Notes under the pieces: generated by a model
Told to the model about the DNA's origin: nothing
The model's database searches: none
Seen by the model: only the letters and a program-made list of their open reading frames with translations
Assembly (NCBI GenBank): GCA_016715105.1
Contig: JADKBO010000018.1
Span: 62,001-126,000 of the forward strand
Length of the DNA stretch: 64,000 nt
Source of the DNA: Saprospiraceae bacterium
Lineage (GTDB): Bacteria > Bacteroidota > Bacteroidia > Chitinophagales > Saprospiraceae
Direction: 5' to 3'
Shown here: positions 28,642-37,800 of the stretch, piece by piece
Position numbering within the stretch: the stretch's first letter is position 1
Layout: every line of letters starts with the position of its first letter
Program-made: the position numbers and the translations under genes

Positions 28642-30102
28642 ATGAATAAGCTGAATTACCTTTTAATCTTTGCTTTATTTGCAACCTCATGTGCCAGAAA
28701 TCCCGTAACTGGAAAAAGGGAATTGACGGTTATTTCTGAAGCGCAAGAAAAGCAAATTGGTTTAGAAAGTGACCCCCAAATTAAAGCTGAATATGGAGTA
28801 TATGAAGATGCTGGCTTGCAGTCCTTTATCACTAAAAAAGGGAATGAAATGGCTGCCATTTCTCACAGACCAGCGCTTGGGTATGAATTTAAAATCGTAG
28901 ACTCACCTGTTGTCAATGCATTTGCAGTGCCTGGAGGATACATCTACTTTACCAGAGGTATCATGGCCCATTTCAATAATGAGGCAGAATTTGCTGGAGT
29001 TTTGGGGCATGAAATTGGTCACATCACTGCCAAACACGCCAATGAAATGCAAAGGAAACAGCTTTTTACTCAACTTTTATTAATAGGTGGAATGATTGCT
29101 TCTGAGCAGTTTAGACAATATGCAGATCTAGCAAGTAATGCAGCAAGTGTGCTTTTGTTGAAATACTCCAGAGATAATGAGTCTCAATCTGATAAACTTG
29201 GAGTAGAATATTCAACAGAAATTGGCTATAATTCACACTACATGGCTGGTTTTTTCCATACGTTGCAACGTTTGAGTGGACAATCTGGCGCCGTCCCGAC
29301 CTTTATGTCAACTCACCCAGATCCAGGTAATCGATTCGTAGAAGTAAATAAATACACAGATGTCATACAAGCAGCCAAAAATTTGGACGATGCCAAATTG
29401 ATGGAGAATAGAGACACATATTTAAAAATGATTGATGGTATTGTTTTTGGAGAAGACCCTCGTCAAGGATTTTTCGAAAATAATGTTTTTTATCATCCAG
29501 ATCTCAAATTTTATTTCAATGTTCCAAATGGTTGGATGACTGTCAATACTCCCTCAAAAGTCCAAATGGCTCCCGAAGCGAATGATGCAATCCTAACTAT
29601 GGAGCTGGAAGCAGGCACGGATTTAAATGCTGCAGGTAAAGCATTGGTGGAACGAAATGGTCTTAGCGTAGTAGAATCAACCAATACCACCGTAAATGGA
29701 CTACCTGCATTAGCTATTTTGGGAGATGTGATCCCTCAAGATCAAAACGGACAACAAGGTGAAGCGATCAGAGCAATGGTGTATCTTATCAATTACAATG
29801 GTGCTATTTATAATTTGTCAGGACTGAGTTATAAGAAGACCTTCAACAACTATTACAATACCTTTCAAAATTCTATGAAGAGTTTCAATGTGTTGAAAGA
29901 CCAGGCTAAGATCAATAAATTACCTTCGAGGGTAAAGATCGTTTCCGCAAAAAGAGACTATACTTTGCAAGAAGGACTTAAAGATTATGGAATGCCTCAA
30001 GCTCGATTTAATGAGCTTTCTATACTCAATGGCATGGAACTTACTGATAAATTGAAGACAGGTATGCTCTTTAAAGTAATTGAAGAAAGAAGAAATAAAT
30101 AA
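28642..30102 (+). CDS. M48 family metalloprotease lipoprotein
   Basis: The lipobox ATSC (Cys17) marks a lipoprotein. The zinc motif HEIGH is at residues 123-127, preceded by VNAFAVPGGYIYFTRGIM and followed by ESQSDKLGVEYS with the third zinc ligand, the usual BepA/LoiP-like M48 pattern. The C-terminal third (from about 280) is an added beta-rich domain seen in Bacteroidota homologues, and the last 50 residues (RDYTLQEGLKDYGMPQARFNELSILNGM) resemble a LysM-like module, tentatively. The likely role is periplasmic or outer-membrane protein quality control. A hairpin at 30142-30186 may end its transcript. Confidence 0.92.
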   Translation: MNKLNYLLIFALFATSCARNPVTGKRELTVISEAQEKQIGLESDPQIKAEYGVYEDAGLQSFITKKGNEMAAISHRPALGYEFKIVDSPVVNAFAVPGGYIYFTRGIMAHFNNEAEFAGVLGHEIGHITAKHANEMQRKQLFTQLLLIGGMIASEQFRQYADLASNAASVLLLKYSRDNESQSDKLGVEYSTEIGYNSHYMAGFFHTLQRLSGQSGAVPTFMSTHPDPGNRFVEVNKYTDVIQAAKNLDDAKLMENRDTYLKMIDGIVFGEDPRQGFFENNVFYHPDLKFYFNVPNGWMTVNTPSKVQMAPEANDAILTMELEAGTDLNAAGKALVERNGLSVVESTNTTVNGLPALAILGDVIPQDQNGQQGEAIRAMVYLINYNGAIYNLSGLSYKKTFNNYYNTFQNSMKSFNVLKDQAKINKLPSRVKIVSAKRDYTLQEGLKDYGMPQARFNELSILNGMELTDKLKTGMLFKVIEERRNK

Positions 30103-30141
30103 TTTAGAGGATAATTATTTGAGAGTCATATAATTATGGAG

Positions 30142-30186
30142 ATAGACAAGATTTTTTTATAATTTTCGTTGAAAAATCTTGTCTAT
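30142..30186 (+). repeat. perfect 15-bp inverted repeat overlapping the tRNA promoter
   Basis: ATAGACAAGATTTTT (30142-30156) and its exact reverse complement (30172-30186) are separated by 15 nt. The right arm contains the TTG (30179-30181) of the tRNA-Gly promoter. It could end the upstream protease transcript, although no U-run follows the stem, or act as an operator over the tRNA promoter. Confidence 0.6.
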
Positions 30187-30210
30187 ACCAAAATCATTGT
30201 TCTATATTTG
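30179..30210 (+). promoter_or_regulatory. tRNA-Gly promoter
   Basis: TTG (30179-30181), a 21-bp spacer and TATATTTG (30203-30210) fit the Bacteroidota promoter very well. The tRNA begins 35 bp downstream. Confidence 0.65.
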
Positions 30211-30244
30211 CATCGCTTTTCGAAGCATATGTTCTTTTTATAAC

Positions 30245-30317
30245 GCGGAAGTAGCTCAGTTGGTAGAGCACAACCTTGCCAAGGTTGGGGTCGCGAGTTC
30301 GAATCTCGTCTTTCGCT
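30245..30317 (+). tRNA. tRNA-Gly (anticodon GCC)
   Basis: The cloverleaf can be folded by hand. The acceptor arms GCGGAAG and CTTTCGC pair with one G-U, GCTC/GAGC makes the D stem, and CAACC/GGTTG is the anticodon stem with loop TTGCCAA (anticodon GCC). GCGAG/CTCGT forms the T stem (one G-U) around TTCGAAT. No CCA is encoded. Confidence 0.95.
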
Positions 30318-30324
30318 CTCAATC

Positions 30325-30397
30325 AAGAGGGCGTGTATCAAAACGATGATGTAAAGAAATTTTAGAATTTTATTACATTGATACACTCCCTTTTTTT
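30325..30397 (+). terminator. long hairpin terminator between the two tRNAs
   Basis: GGGCGTGTATCAA (30329-30341) pairs with TTGATACACTCCC (30378-30390) with one mismatch. Flanking A-T and G-T pairs extend the stem, and an inner stem (ATGTAA/TTACAT) fills the loop. Seven Ts follow (30391-30397). It should end the tRNA-Gly transcript and stop read-through into tRNA-Leu. Confidence 0.65.
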
Positions 30398-30403
30398 GTC
30401 TGC

Positions 30404-30486
30404 GCCCGGATGGTGGAATCGGTAGACACGCAGGACTTAAAATCCTGTGGCCATTGGCTGTGCGGGTTCAAGTCCCGCTCCGGGTA
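30404..30486 (+). tRNA. tRNA-Leu (anticodon TAA)
   Basis: The acceptor GCCCGGA pairs with TCCGGGT (one G-U), the anticodon stem CAGGA/TCCTG holds loop CTTAAAA (anticodon TAA), and the long variable arm (TGGCCATTGGCTGT) is typical of tRNA-Leu. The T arm is GCGGG-TTCAAGT-CCCGC. It starts 6 bp after the preceding terminator's T-run. Confidence 0.95.
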
Positions 30487-30720
30487 CTTTTCTTAAATTG
30501 CAATTTTTATTTTTTTCCTTTCCTTTAGGTGCGCGACAAGCTTTCTGCTTAAGAGCATTCTGACCTATTTTTTATTTCCGTTTTTTTTTTACATTAATTT
30601 GCCAAGTTAAATTGGTAAATAGTTAATCAGATTTTGTCCTATGGTCAATGTTAAATACAATCTAAACCTGCATTTCTTTGACTCATTCTGGTAAATCGTG
30701 TCATAAATTCAATAGCCGCT

Positions 30721-30728
30721 TATCTTTG
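30721..30728 (+). promoter_or_regulatory. -7 box upstream of prmC
   Basis: TATCTTTG fits TAnnTTTG and lies 33 bp before the reconstructed prmC ATG at 30762. No well-spaced TTG is seen. Confidence 0.4.
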
Positions 30729-30761
30729 CTCTTTTAAAAAGTAATCGTCAAATCAAATAGC

Positions 30762-31621
30762 ATGTCTTTAAATGCGCTCCAAATTGCTAGAAAAATCTCA
30801 GTGAAGCTCTCTTGAGTATCTATGACGAACGTGAAGTTTCCAATATCTTGAAATATTACTTTACAGACAAATTCACGAAAGCGCAACTAAACGATGATGA
30901 ATACGTAGCCTTAGAAATAACCAAAGATATTCAGAGGTTTAAAAACCATGAGCCATACCAATACATTGTTGAGAAAGCATTTTTTTACAATAGACTATTT
31001 TATGTTGATCGGAGAGTTTTGATACCCAGGCCAGAAACTGAGGAATTGGTATCCCTTGTTTTAGATCATTTGGAAAGGCAATCTCCAGAGAAAATAAATC
31101 TATTGGATATTGGCAGCGGCAGTGGCTGCATAGGCTTGACAATCGCTTTAGAATCCCAGAACCAATCAAATATATCGGTTGCTTTGTTGGACCTGAGTGA
31201 AGAAGCACTGCAAGTTGTTCAAACAAATAGTAAAATGCACAACCTTACACCACTTATCCTGCAAATGGACTTTTTAGATCAAAGGCAATGGGACAACATA
31301 CCAAAAAGTGACATCATTGTAAGCAACCCACCCTACATTGATCATTCTGAAAAAAACTCTATGGAGGCCAATGTTTTGGAGCATGAACCCAGCATTGCCC
31401 TTTTTGCAGACCCGCCAATTTTGTTTTATGAAGCAATTGCTCGGTTTGCAGCCTATCAAAATGTCAGATCAAAAATATTTTGTGAGTGCAACCCTATATA
31501 TATAAAAGAGACATTCAAAGTATTTGAAGAAAATGGATGCAAAGAGATCGAAATAAGGAAGGATTTACAGGGGAAGGACCGCTTTATCTGTGCAACTTAT
31601 ACTCCCGAGCTTACATTATAA
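30762..31621 (+). CDS. prmC: peptide chain release factor N5-glutamine methyltransferase (frameshifted near 30794)
   Basis: PrmC methylates the GGQ glutamine of release factors. ATG at 30762 starts MSLNALQIARK, then the frame breaks at a five-A run (30790-30794). Adding one A gives LSEALLSIYDEREVSNIL and an unbroken 286-residue protein. The catalytic core has RRVLIPRPETEELV, LLDIGSGSGCIGLTIA for SAM binding, and IIVSNPPYID, the NPPY substrate motif. Because the N-terminal helix bundle is intact in the repaired frame, a sequencing error is likelier than a real truncation. It stands alone upstream of corA. Confidence 0.92.
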
Positions 31622-31660
31622 TGAGATAGTTTTAGATGTACTTTTTTAAAAATCTTTTAT

Positions 31661-31668
31661 TACTTTTG
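31661..31668 (+). promoter_or_regulatory. -7 box upstream of corA
   Basis: TACTTTTG fits TAnnTTTG and lies about 68 bp before the corA ATG. No clear -33 TTG. Confidence 0.35.
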
Positions 31669-31736
31669 CACACCCGCCAGGAAATAGCATAATGCGTTCC
31701 AAATATATTTAGTTACTCATACAACAGCTCGATAAT

Positions 31737-32687
31737 ATGATCTACAGCTTTGCCAAGGAAAACAACAAGCTCAAGGAACTGGCTGATCACAATGGAGCAA
31801 CGTGGATCAATCTTTATCCACCCTTTGAGCACGGAGAACTAGATGAAATCAGTGCAGCTTATGATATCCCACTTGATTTTCTCACAGATTCTCTGGATAT
31901 GGATGAGAGGTCTCGTTATGAAAAAGACGAAGATGTCATTCTCATACTCATCAATACGCCAATTTTGAATGATGACGCCAAGGAAAGTGAAGCCATTTAT
32001 ATCACTGTGCCCGTTGGTGTGATTTTATCTGATAAAGTGATCATTACAGTCACTGGACGGGAAAATCCAATTTTGGAGAAATTCATGGAGGACAAAGTCA
32101 AAAATTTTGACCCAAGCGACAAACAACTTTTTGTTATACAGATTTTTGAACAGACAGTTTTTAGATTTTTGGATTGTTTGAAAAAATTAAACCTCAAAAG
32201 AAATCTGATCGAGCAAGAGTTGTATCACTCCAGCAGAAACGAAGAACTGCAACAGTTGTTGAGAATAGAAAAGAGTTTGGTTTATTTTGTGAATAGTTTG
32301 AGTGCTAATGATTTGCTCAAAATGAAGATCAAAAGGACCGATGTGCTAAAGATTGGAAATATGGAAGCACATACCGATCATTTCGAAGACATCATCATCG
32401 ATAATTCTCAAGCCCTGGAAATGTCAAATGTTTATACAAATATCTTAGGAAGTACAATGGAAGCATATGCCTCTATAGTATCCAATAATATGAACATATT
32501 TATCCACAGGCTCACCATCATCACTATCATCCTGATGGTTCCGACATTGGTAGCAAGTTTTTATGGTATGAATTTGGAGTACCTACCATTTAGAGAAAGC
32601 AAGTTTGCTTTTCCATTCATCATCATTTTTTCAATCGTCCTTGGTTTTGGTTTGATTGCTTGGTTTAGGAAAAATAGACGGATCTAG
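31737..32687 (+). CDS. corA: CorA family magnesium/divalent cation transporter
   Basis: The 316-residue protein has a large cytosolic N-domain and two C-terminal membrane helices. The signature YGMN, the ion-selectivity loop, follows the first helix (ITIITIILMVPTLVASFYGMN), and the second helix (FPFIIIFSIVLGFGLIAWF) ends in a basic tail. Homologues form pentamers that import Mg(II), sometimes Co(II) or Ni(II). It is monocistronic. Confidence 0.94.
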   Translation: MIYSFAKENNKLKELADHNGATWINLYPPFEHGELDEISAAYDIPLDFLTDSLDMDERSRYEKDEDVILILINTPILNDDAKESEAIYITVPVGVILSDKVIITVTGRENPILEKFMEDKVKNFDPSDKQLFVIQIFEQTVFRFLDCLKKLNLKRNLIEQELYHSSRNEELQQLLRIEKSLVYFVNSLSANDLLKMKIKRTDVLKIGNMEAHTDHFEDIIIDNSQALEMSNVYTNILGSTMEAYASIVSNNMNIFIHRLTIITIILMVPTLVASFYGMNLEYLPFRESKFAFPFIIIFSIVLGFGLIAWFRKNRRI

Positions 32688-33199
32688 TCATTTTAACAGA
32701 AATTATTCAAGTCTGTCTACCCCTACCCTTACTCTCATTAAATATTTTTCAATTACACACCCTGTCAATTGTTACTAATCTTTTGATAATCAAATCATTA
32801 CGTTTAGCAAAATATTAATATAATGATTTAGTAACATTATAATAATATTATGAATTTGTGTAATGTCAAGAACATCAGTTGTTTAGTAACTTTACCAACA
32901 TAGTGTGGAAAACTTTGACAATTCTTTTTCGCATATTAGATTAAAAATATTCTTAATTTGTATCGTGATGAGTAATCAGAAGCAATACAGGTTTAAGGGC
33001 TTATCAAGCCTATCCACTTAAACATAACCAGCTCATATAGAGGACATATTATATAAAGAAAAAAACTATTGGTTTTATTCTTCAATAAATTTTTCTCTCT
33101 AAAAATAAGGTATTACTTTTGACTCCCCGCGAAAAAACATATATGAAATATTTAGTTATAAACACTGAAGTAACCTTTATAAACGAGTAAAATAAAACC
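32688..33199. other. gene-free region upstream of nrdB
   Basis: This 512-bp AT-rich stretch has no convincing coding frame. It holds an inverted repeat AAATCATTA/TAATGATTT (32792-32800 with 32821-32829) and a TACTTTTG box (33114-33121) about 80 bp before nrdB, which may be the promoter of the nrdBA operon. I could not identify an NrdR box with confidence. Confidence 0.4.
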
Positions 33200-34177
33200 A
33201 TGACAGCGCAATTAGAACCCATTCTGCAAGAAAACCCCGGTAGATTCGTGATCTTCCCCATTCAACACGATGATATTTGGAAATTTTACAAAAATTCAGA
33301 AGCCTGTATTTGGACGGCCGAAGAAATTGACCTAGGTCAGGATTTAACGGATTGGGACAACAAACTCAACGACGAAGAAAAACACTTTATAAAACATGTC
33401 TTGGCTTTCTTTGCTGCTAGCGATGGCATCGTCAATGAAAACCTTGCTGAGCACATGGTAAGGGAGGTACAATATACAGAAGCTAAGTTTTTCTACGGTT
33501 TCCAAATCATGATGGAAAACATCCATTCAGAAACTTATTCCCTATTAATTGACACTTACATAAAAGACAATAAAGAAAAAGACTATTTACTCAATGCCAT
33601 CGACACCATTCCATGTGTAAGAAAAAAAGCGGATTGGGCACTGAGATGGATAGATGAAGGAAGTTTCCAAGAACGGTTGATCGCTTTTGCTGCTGTAGAA
33701 GGCATCTTTTTTTCTGGATCTTTTTGTTCCATCTTTTGGCTGAAAAAACGTGGTTTAATGCCAGGACTTACTTTCTCAAATGAGCTTATTTCAAGAGATG
33801 AAGGCATGCATTGTGATTTTGCTTGTCTTTTATATCAAGATCACATCGTCAATAAGCTTCCACAAAGTACCGTACAAAAATTGATCAGCGAAGCGGTAGA
33901 AATTGAAAAAGAATTCGTCACCGACGCACTTCCTGTAAAACTTATAGGAATGAATGCCGATATGATGTGTCTATATATTGAATTTGTTGCCGACAGATTG
34001 CTTTCTTCTTTGGGCAACCCCAAAATATACAATGTTGAAAACCCTTTCCCATGGATGGAAATGATCTCTATCCAAGGTAAGACCAATTTCTTTGAGAAAA
34101 GAGTTGCTGATTATCAAAAAGCTGGTGTAAACAGCGATAAGGAATCACAAGTTTTCTCTTTAGACGCAGATTTTTAG
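33200..34177 (+). CDS. nrdB: class Ia ribonucleotide reductase small subunit (eukaryote-like R2)
   Basis: R2 holds the di-iron tyrosyl-radical cofactor used by NrdA. The sequence resembles eukaryotic R2. The likely ligands are Asp44 (WTAEEIDL), Glu106 and His109 (MENIHSE), Glu167 (AAVEGIFFSGSF) and Glu201/His204 (SRDEGMH). The radical tyrosine is Tyr113 in HSETYSLLI, so this is the tyrosyl-radical type. The C-terminus (KTNFFEKRVADYQKAGV) is conserved too. At 325 residues it lacks the long N-terminal extension of animal R2. nrdA follows 72 bp downstream. Confidence 0.96.
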   Translation: MTAQLEPILQENPGRFVIFPIQHDDIWKFYKNSEACIWTAEEIDLGQDLTDWDNKLNDEEKHFIKHVLAFFAASDGIVNENLAEHMVREVQYTEAKFFYGFQIMMENIHSETYSLLIDTYIKDNKEKDYLLNAIDTIPCVRKKADWALRWIDEGSFQERLIAFAAVEGIFFSGSFCSIFWLKKRGLMPGLTFSNELISRDEGMHCDFACLLYQDHIVNKLPQSTVQKLISEAVEIEKEFVTDALPVKLIGMNADMMCLYIEFVADRLLSSLGNPKIYNVENPFPWMEMISIQGKTNFFEKRVADYQKAGVNSDKESQVFSLDADF

Positions 34178-34249
34178 TTCCATATACCAACCGACTCAAT
34201 TCCGTAACCGAGCCCAACATTATTATCAAAATTTTTAAAAAAAGGAAAA

Positions 34250-36679
34250 ATGCAAGTCATCAAAAGGAGTGGAAAACGAGAAGCAGTAAGTTTTGATAAG
34301 ATCACTGCCAGGGTCAAGAAGTTGTGCTATGGGCTCAATTCTGACTTTGTAGATTCTATCGAGATTGCAAAAAAAGTAATTCAAGGTTTGTATGATGGAG
34401 TATCTACAACAGAACTCGATAACCTAGCAGCTGAGACGGCAGCGTCAATGGCTGTAATTCATCCCGATTATGCCCTATTGGCAGCAAGAATAGCAGTAAG
34501 TAACCTCCATAAGAATACAGATAAATCATTCTCAAATACAATAGACGTATTATATCATTACATTGACCCAATCACCAATCAAAAAGCAGGTCTTATTGGT
34601 GAAGAAACATATAACATTATCAAAGAAAATGCAGACAGACTTGATTCTGCAATCATCTTTGACAGAGATTATGACTTTGATTACTTTGGTTTTAAAACCC
34701 TAGAAAGATCATATTTACTCAGGACCCACGGTCATGTAGTCGAGCGTCCTCAGCACATGTTGATGAGAGCAGCAGTAGGCATACATGGTAATGATATAGA
34801 ATCAGCGATTGAGACATATAATTTGATGTCTGAAAAATGGTTTATCCATGCAACCCCTACTTTATTTAATGCGGGTACTCCTAAGCCGCAATTGAGTTCT
34901 TGTTTCTTGTTGAGTATGACCGATGACAGCATTTCAGGAATTTTTGAAACATTGAGTAGGTGTGCTAAAATATCACAATCTGCAGGTGGTATTGGCTTGT
35001 CAGTCCATAATGTGAGAGCTAAAGGTTCTTATATCAAAGGAACAGGTGGTACATCCAACGGTATCATACCAATGTTGAGGGTGTTTAACGATACCGCAAG
35101 ATATGTCGATCAAGGTGGTGGGAAACGCAAAGGAGCATTCGCAGTGTATCTAGAACCTTGGCATGCGGATGTTTTTGATTTTCTGGAATTGAAGAAAAAT
35201 ACAGGAAAGGAAGAAATGCGTGCAAGAGACCTTTTTTATGCCATGTGGATTCCTGACTTGTTTATGAAACGTGTCAAAGCAAATGAGAAGTGGTCACTCT
35301 TCTGCCCTAATGAAGCGCCAAACTTGTTTGATACAACTGGCGATGATTTCGAGGAACTTTATGAGAAATATGAAAGAGAAGGCAAAGCGCGCCAAGTGGT
35401 AAATGCTCAGGACCTATGGCTACAGATTATGGAATCTCAAATTGAGACAGGTACTCCATATTTATTGTATAAAGATGCAGCCAATAAAAAATCAAATCAG
35501 AAAAATCTGGGTACTATCAGATCATCTAATTTGTGTACAGAAATCATTGAATACACTGCTCCAGACGAAGTAGCTGTTTGTAACCTTGCATCCATCAGTT
35601 TGCCAAGATTTGTTGATAAAGAAAAGAAAACATTTGATTTCAAAAAATTACACGAAATAACCAGAGTTGCAACCCGCAATCTTAATAAGATCATTGATAT
35701 TAATTACTATCCTATTGAAGAGGCTCGCAATTCAAATATGAGACACAGGCCGATTGGTCTTGGGGTACAAGGATTGGCAGATGTATTCTTATTATTGAGA
35801 ATGCCTTTTGATGGACCTGATGCTGCACAGCTCAACAAAGATATTTTCGAAACCATCTACCACGCAGCGTTGACAGAGTCAAATGTATTGGCTAAAAGGG
35901 ATGGAGCGTATTCTACTTTTGAAGGTTCTCCGGCAAGTCAAGGTATTTTACAATTTGACATGTGGGATGTAACTCCTTCAAATAGATATAATTGGTCTGC
36001 ATTAAAAACAGAAATCAAGGCAACGGGTATCAGAAATAGTTTGTTATTGGCACCAATGCCTACAGCAAGTACTTCACAGATCCTTGGCAACAATGAGTGC
36101 TTTGAGCCTTATACATCTAACTTATATACAAGAAGGACGCTTTCAGGTGAATTTATCATAGTCAACAAACACTTACTCAATGATCTGATCGAGTTGGGTC
36201 TGTGGGACGAAGAAATGAAACAAATATTGATGGCCAGCAATGGTAGCGTACAAAACATCGTTGGTTTGCCTCAAGAAATTAAAGACCTCTATAAGACAGC
36301 ATATGAATTATCTCAAAAGGCTATCATTGACATGGCTGCTGACAGAGGTGCATTCATTTGCCAAAGCCAAAGTTTGAATTTGTTTATGGAAAATGCTACC
36401 AATAGCAAACTTTCAAGTATGCACTTTTATGGCTGGTCAAAAGGTTTGAAGACAGGTATGTATTACTTGAGAAGCAAAGCAGCTGTTGACCCTATAAAAT
36501 TCACTTTGAGTAATAAACATCAGAGAATACAAGGAAATAAATCAGAAATGATCACCACTTTTGTTGAGCAGGAAGTAATGGATGTAACGCCTGAACCTGT
36601 GAATACAACTATACCAACTGCCGTTGCCGAAGGAATGGTATGTACGATGGAGGAAGGTTGCATTATGTGCGGATCTTAA
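34250..36679 (+). CDS. nrdA: class Ia ribonucleotide reductase large subunit
   Basis: NrdA reduces ribonucleoside diphosphates to deoxy forms. An N-terminal ATP-cone (QVIKRSGKREAVSFDKITARVKKL) provides allosteric control of activity. The catalytic barrel includes TPKPQLSSCFLL (first active-site Cys), GGIGLSVHNVRAKGSYI, SSNLCTEIIEYT (partner Cys), and LLAPMPTASTSQILGNNE. The C-terminal tail CTMEEGCIMCGS holds the CxxC pair that re-reduces the active site. At 809 residues it is eukaryote-like in length and sequence. A terminator hairpin lies 41 bp after the stop. Confidence 0.97.
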   Translation: MQVIKRSGKREAVSFDKITARVKKLCYGLNSDFVDSIEIAKKVIQGLYDGVSTTELDNLAAETAASMAVIHPDYALLAARIAVSNLHKNTDKSFSNTIDVLYHYIDPITNQKAGLIGEETYNIIKENADRLDSAIIFDRDYDFDYFGFKTLERSYLLRTHGHVVERPQHMLMRAAVGIHGNDIESAIETYNLMSEKWFIHATPTLFNAGTPKPQLSSCFLLSMTDDSISGIFETLSRCAKISQSAGGIGLSVHNVRAKGSYIKGTGGTSNGIIPMLRVFNDTARYVDQGGGKRKGAFAVYLEPWHADVFDFLELKKNTGKEEMRARDLFYAMWIPDLFMKRVKANEKWSLFCPNEAPNLFDTTGDDFEELYEKYEREGKARQVVNAQDLWLQIMESQIETGTPYLLYKDAANKKSNQKNLGTIRSSNLCTEIIEYTAPDEVAVCNLASISLPRFVDKEKKTFDFKKLHEITRVATRNLNKIIDINYYPIEEARNSNMRHRPIGLGVQGLADVFLLLRMPFDGPDAAQLNKDIFETIYHAALTESNVLAKRDGAYSTFEGSPASQGILQFDMWDVTPSNRYNWSALKTEIKATGIRNSLLLAPMPTASTSQILGNNECFEPYTSNLYTRRTLSGEFIIVNKHLLNDLIELGLWDEEMKQILMASNGSVQNIVGLPQEIKDLYKTAYELSQKAIIDMAADRGAFICQSQSLNLFMENATNSKLSSMHFYGWSKGLKTGMYYLRSKAAVDPIKFTLSNKHQRIQGNKSEMITTFVEQEVMDVTPEPVNTTIPTAVAEGMVCTMEEGCIMCGS

Positions 36680-36720
36680 TCTTTTCTGCTAAGTAAAAGA
36701 TCAAAACAAAACGAGCATGG

Positions 36721-36753
36721 AGCGTCACTGAATAAAAGCGGTGGCGCTTTTTT
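36721..36753 (+). terminator. Rho-independent terminator of nrdBA
   Basis: AGCGTCAC (36721-36728) pairs with GTGGCGCT (36741-36748), one G-T pair, and is followed by six Ts. It lies 41 bp after the nrdA stop. Confidence 0.8.
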
Positions 36754-36775
36754 GTTTCTCGGGATCTTTGTAAAC

Positions 36776-37603
36776 TTATGGATTCAAGATACCGCCACAT
36801 TGATCGCAAAATTTAGCACCCTTTGCATGTCCTTCTTTAGTGCAGTGGGGACAAGATTCTGTATATGCCCGGTTACTACTTTTAATGATTTCACCTGTCA
36901 CAATACCAGTTGGAACAGCCAAAATGGAATAACCAGCAATCATAATCAGAGAAGCAAGAAATTGACCTATGGGCGATTGGGGTGAAATGTCCCCATAACC
37001 AACGGTTGTGAGCGTTACTATTGCCCAATAGATACTTCTGGGAATGCTGTCAAAACCTGCATTTGTTCGACCTTCTATCAGATACATTAATGATCCAAAA
37101 ATGCTGACCAGGATCAAAATGAAAATCATAAAAAGAAATATTTTTTCCCGACTAGCTTTGAGAGCAGCCATGATTATTTGACCTTGCGAAAGAAAATTGA
37201 CAAGTTTGAAAATTCTAAAAACTCTCAGTAATCTAATGCCTCGTATGATCATCAATGACTGTGTACCAACAAAAATCAAAGAAAGGAAAATTGGCAAAAT
37301 AGACATTAAGTCCACCAGTCCAAAAAAGCTAAAAATATAATTCCATGGTTTTTTGACGCAGTATATGCGCAGGCCATATTCAATTAAAAAAATGAAAGTG
37401 AAGATCCACTCCAAAACGGTAAATAACCTTCCATATTGAAGCTGATAAGAAGGAACAGTTTCAAGCATCACAATGATCACACTCAATAAAATGGCTAACA
37501 GTAAAATTATATCAAACAAGCGACCTTCTACCGTTTCTGCTTCGAAAATAATACCATGTAAACGGCGACGCAAAGGCGACCACTGTTCAAATTTCTGACT
37601 CAT
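36776..37603 (-). CDS. voltage-gated potassium channel with C-terminal zinc ribbon
   Basis: The 275-residue protein has six membrane segments. The S4-like helix carries regularly spaced arginines (Arg121, 124, 127, 130 in RGIRLLRVFRIF), typical of voltage sensors. The selectivity filter TVGYGD is at residues 200-205, so potassium is the expected ion. After the last helix the tail has CPHC (251-254) and CDQC (266-269), a four-cysteine zinc ribbon. This cytosolic ribbon might join subunits or sense metal or redox state, but that is inference. The gene converges on nrdA and stands alone. Confidence 0.92.
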   Translation of the reverse strand: MSQKFEQWSPLRRRLHGIIFEAETVEGRLFDIILLLAILLSVIIVMLETVPSYQLQYGRLFTVLEWIFTFIFLIEYGLRIYCVKKPWNYIFSFFGLVDLMSILPIFLSLIFVGTQSLMIIRGIRLLRVFRIFKLVNFLSQGQIIMAALKASREKIFLFMIFILILVSIFGSLMYLIEGRTNAGFDSIPRSIYWAIVTLTTVGYGDISPQSPIGQFLASLIMIAGYSILAVPTGIVTGEIIKSSNRAYTESCPHCTKEGHAKGAKFCDQCGGILNP

Positions 37604-37800
37604 TTTTCAATTACAAAATTGTTATAAAATTATAAAGTTAATAAACAAGCTGAGATTGCCTTGGTATGATCCTACCATTAACATGATCACAATATTTATT
37701 TCTTGTTGCATTTCAGAACAATAAGTATAACAAAATGATTTGCTTTTGGTATATTAAAAAACTTTAATATATCTTTACCACACGCAAGAAATCAAAAGTC

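Noticed and set aside
30183..30386. Minus-strand frame across tRNA-Gly
   Set aside because: It overlaps a well-folded tRNA and the spacer hairpin, so it cannot be a real gene.
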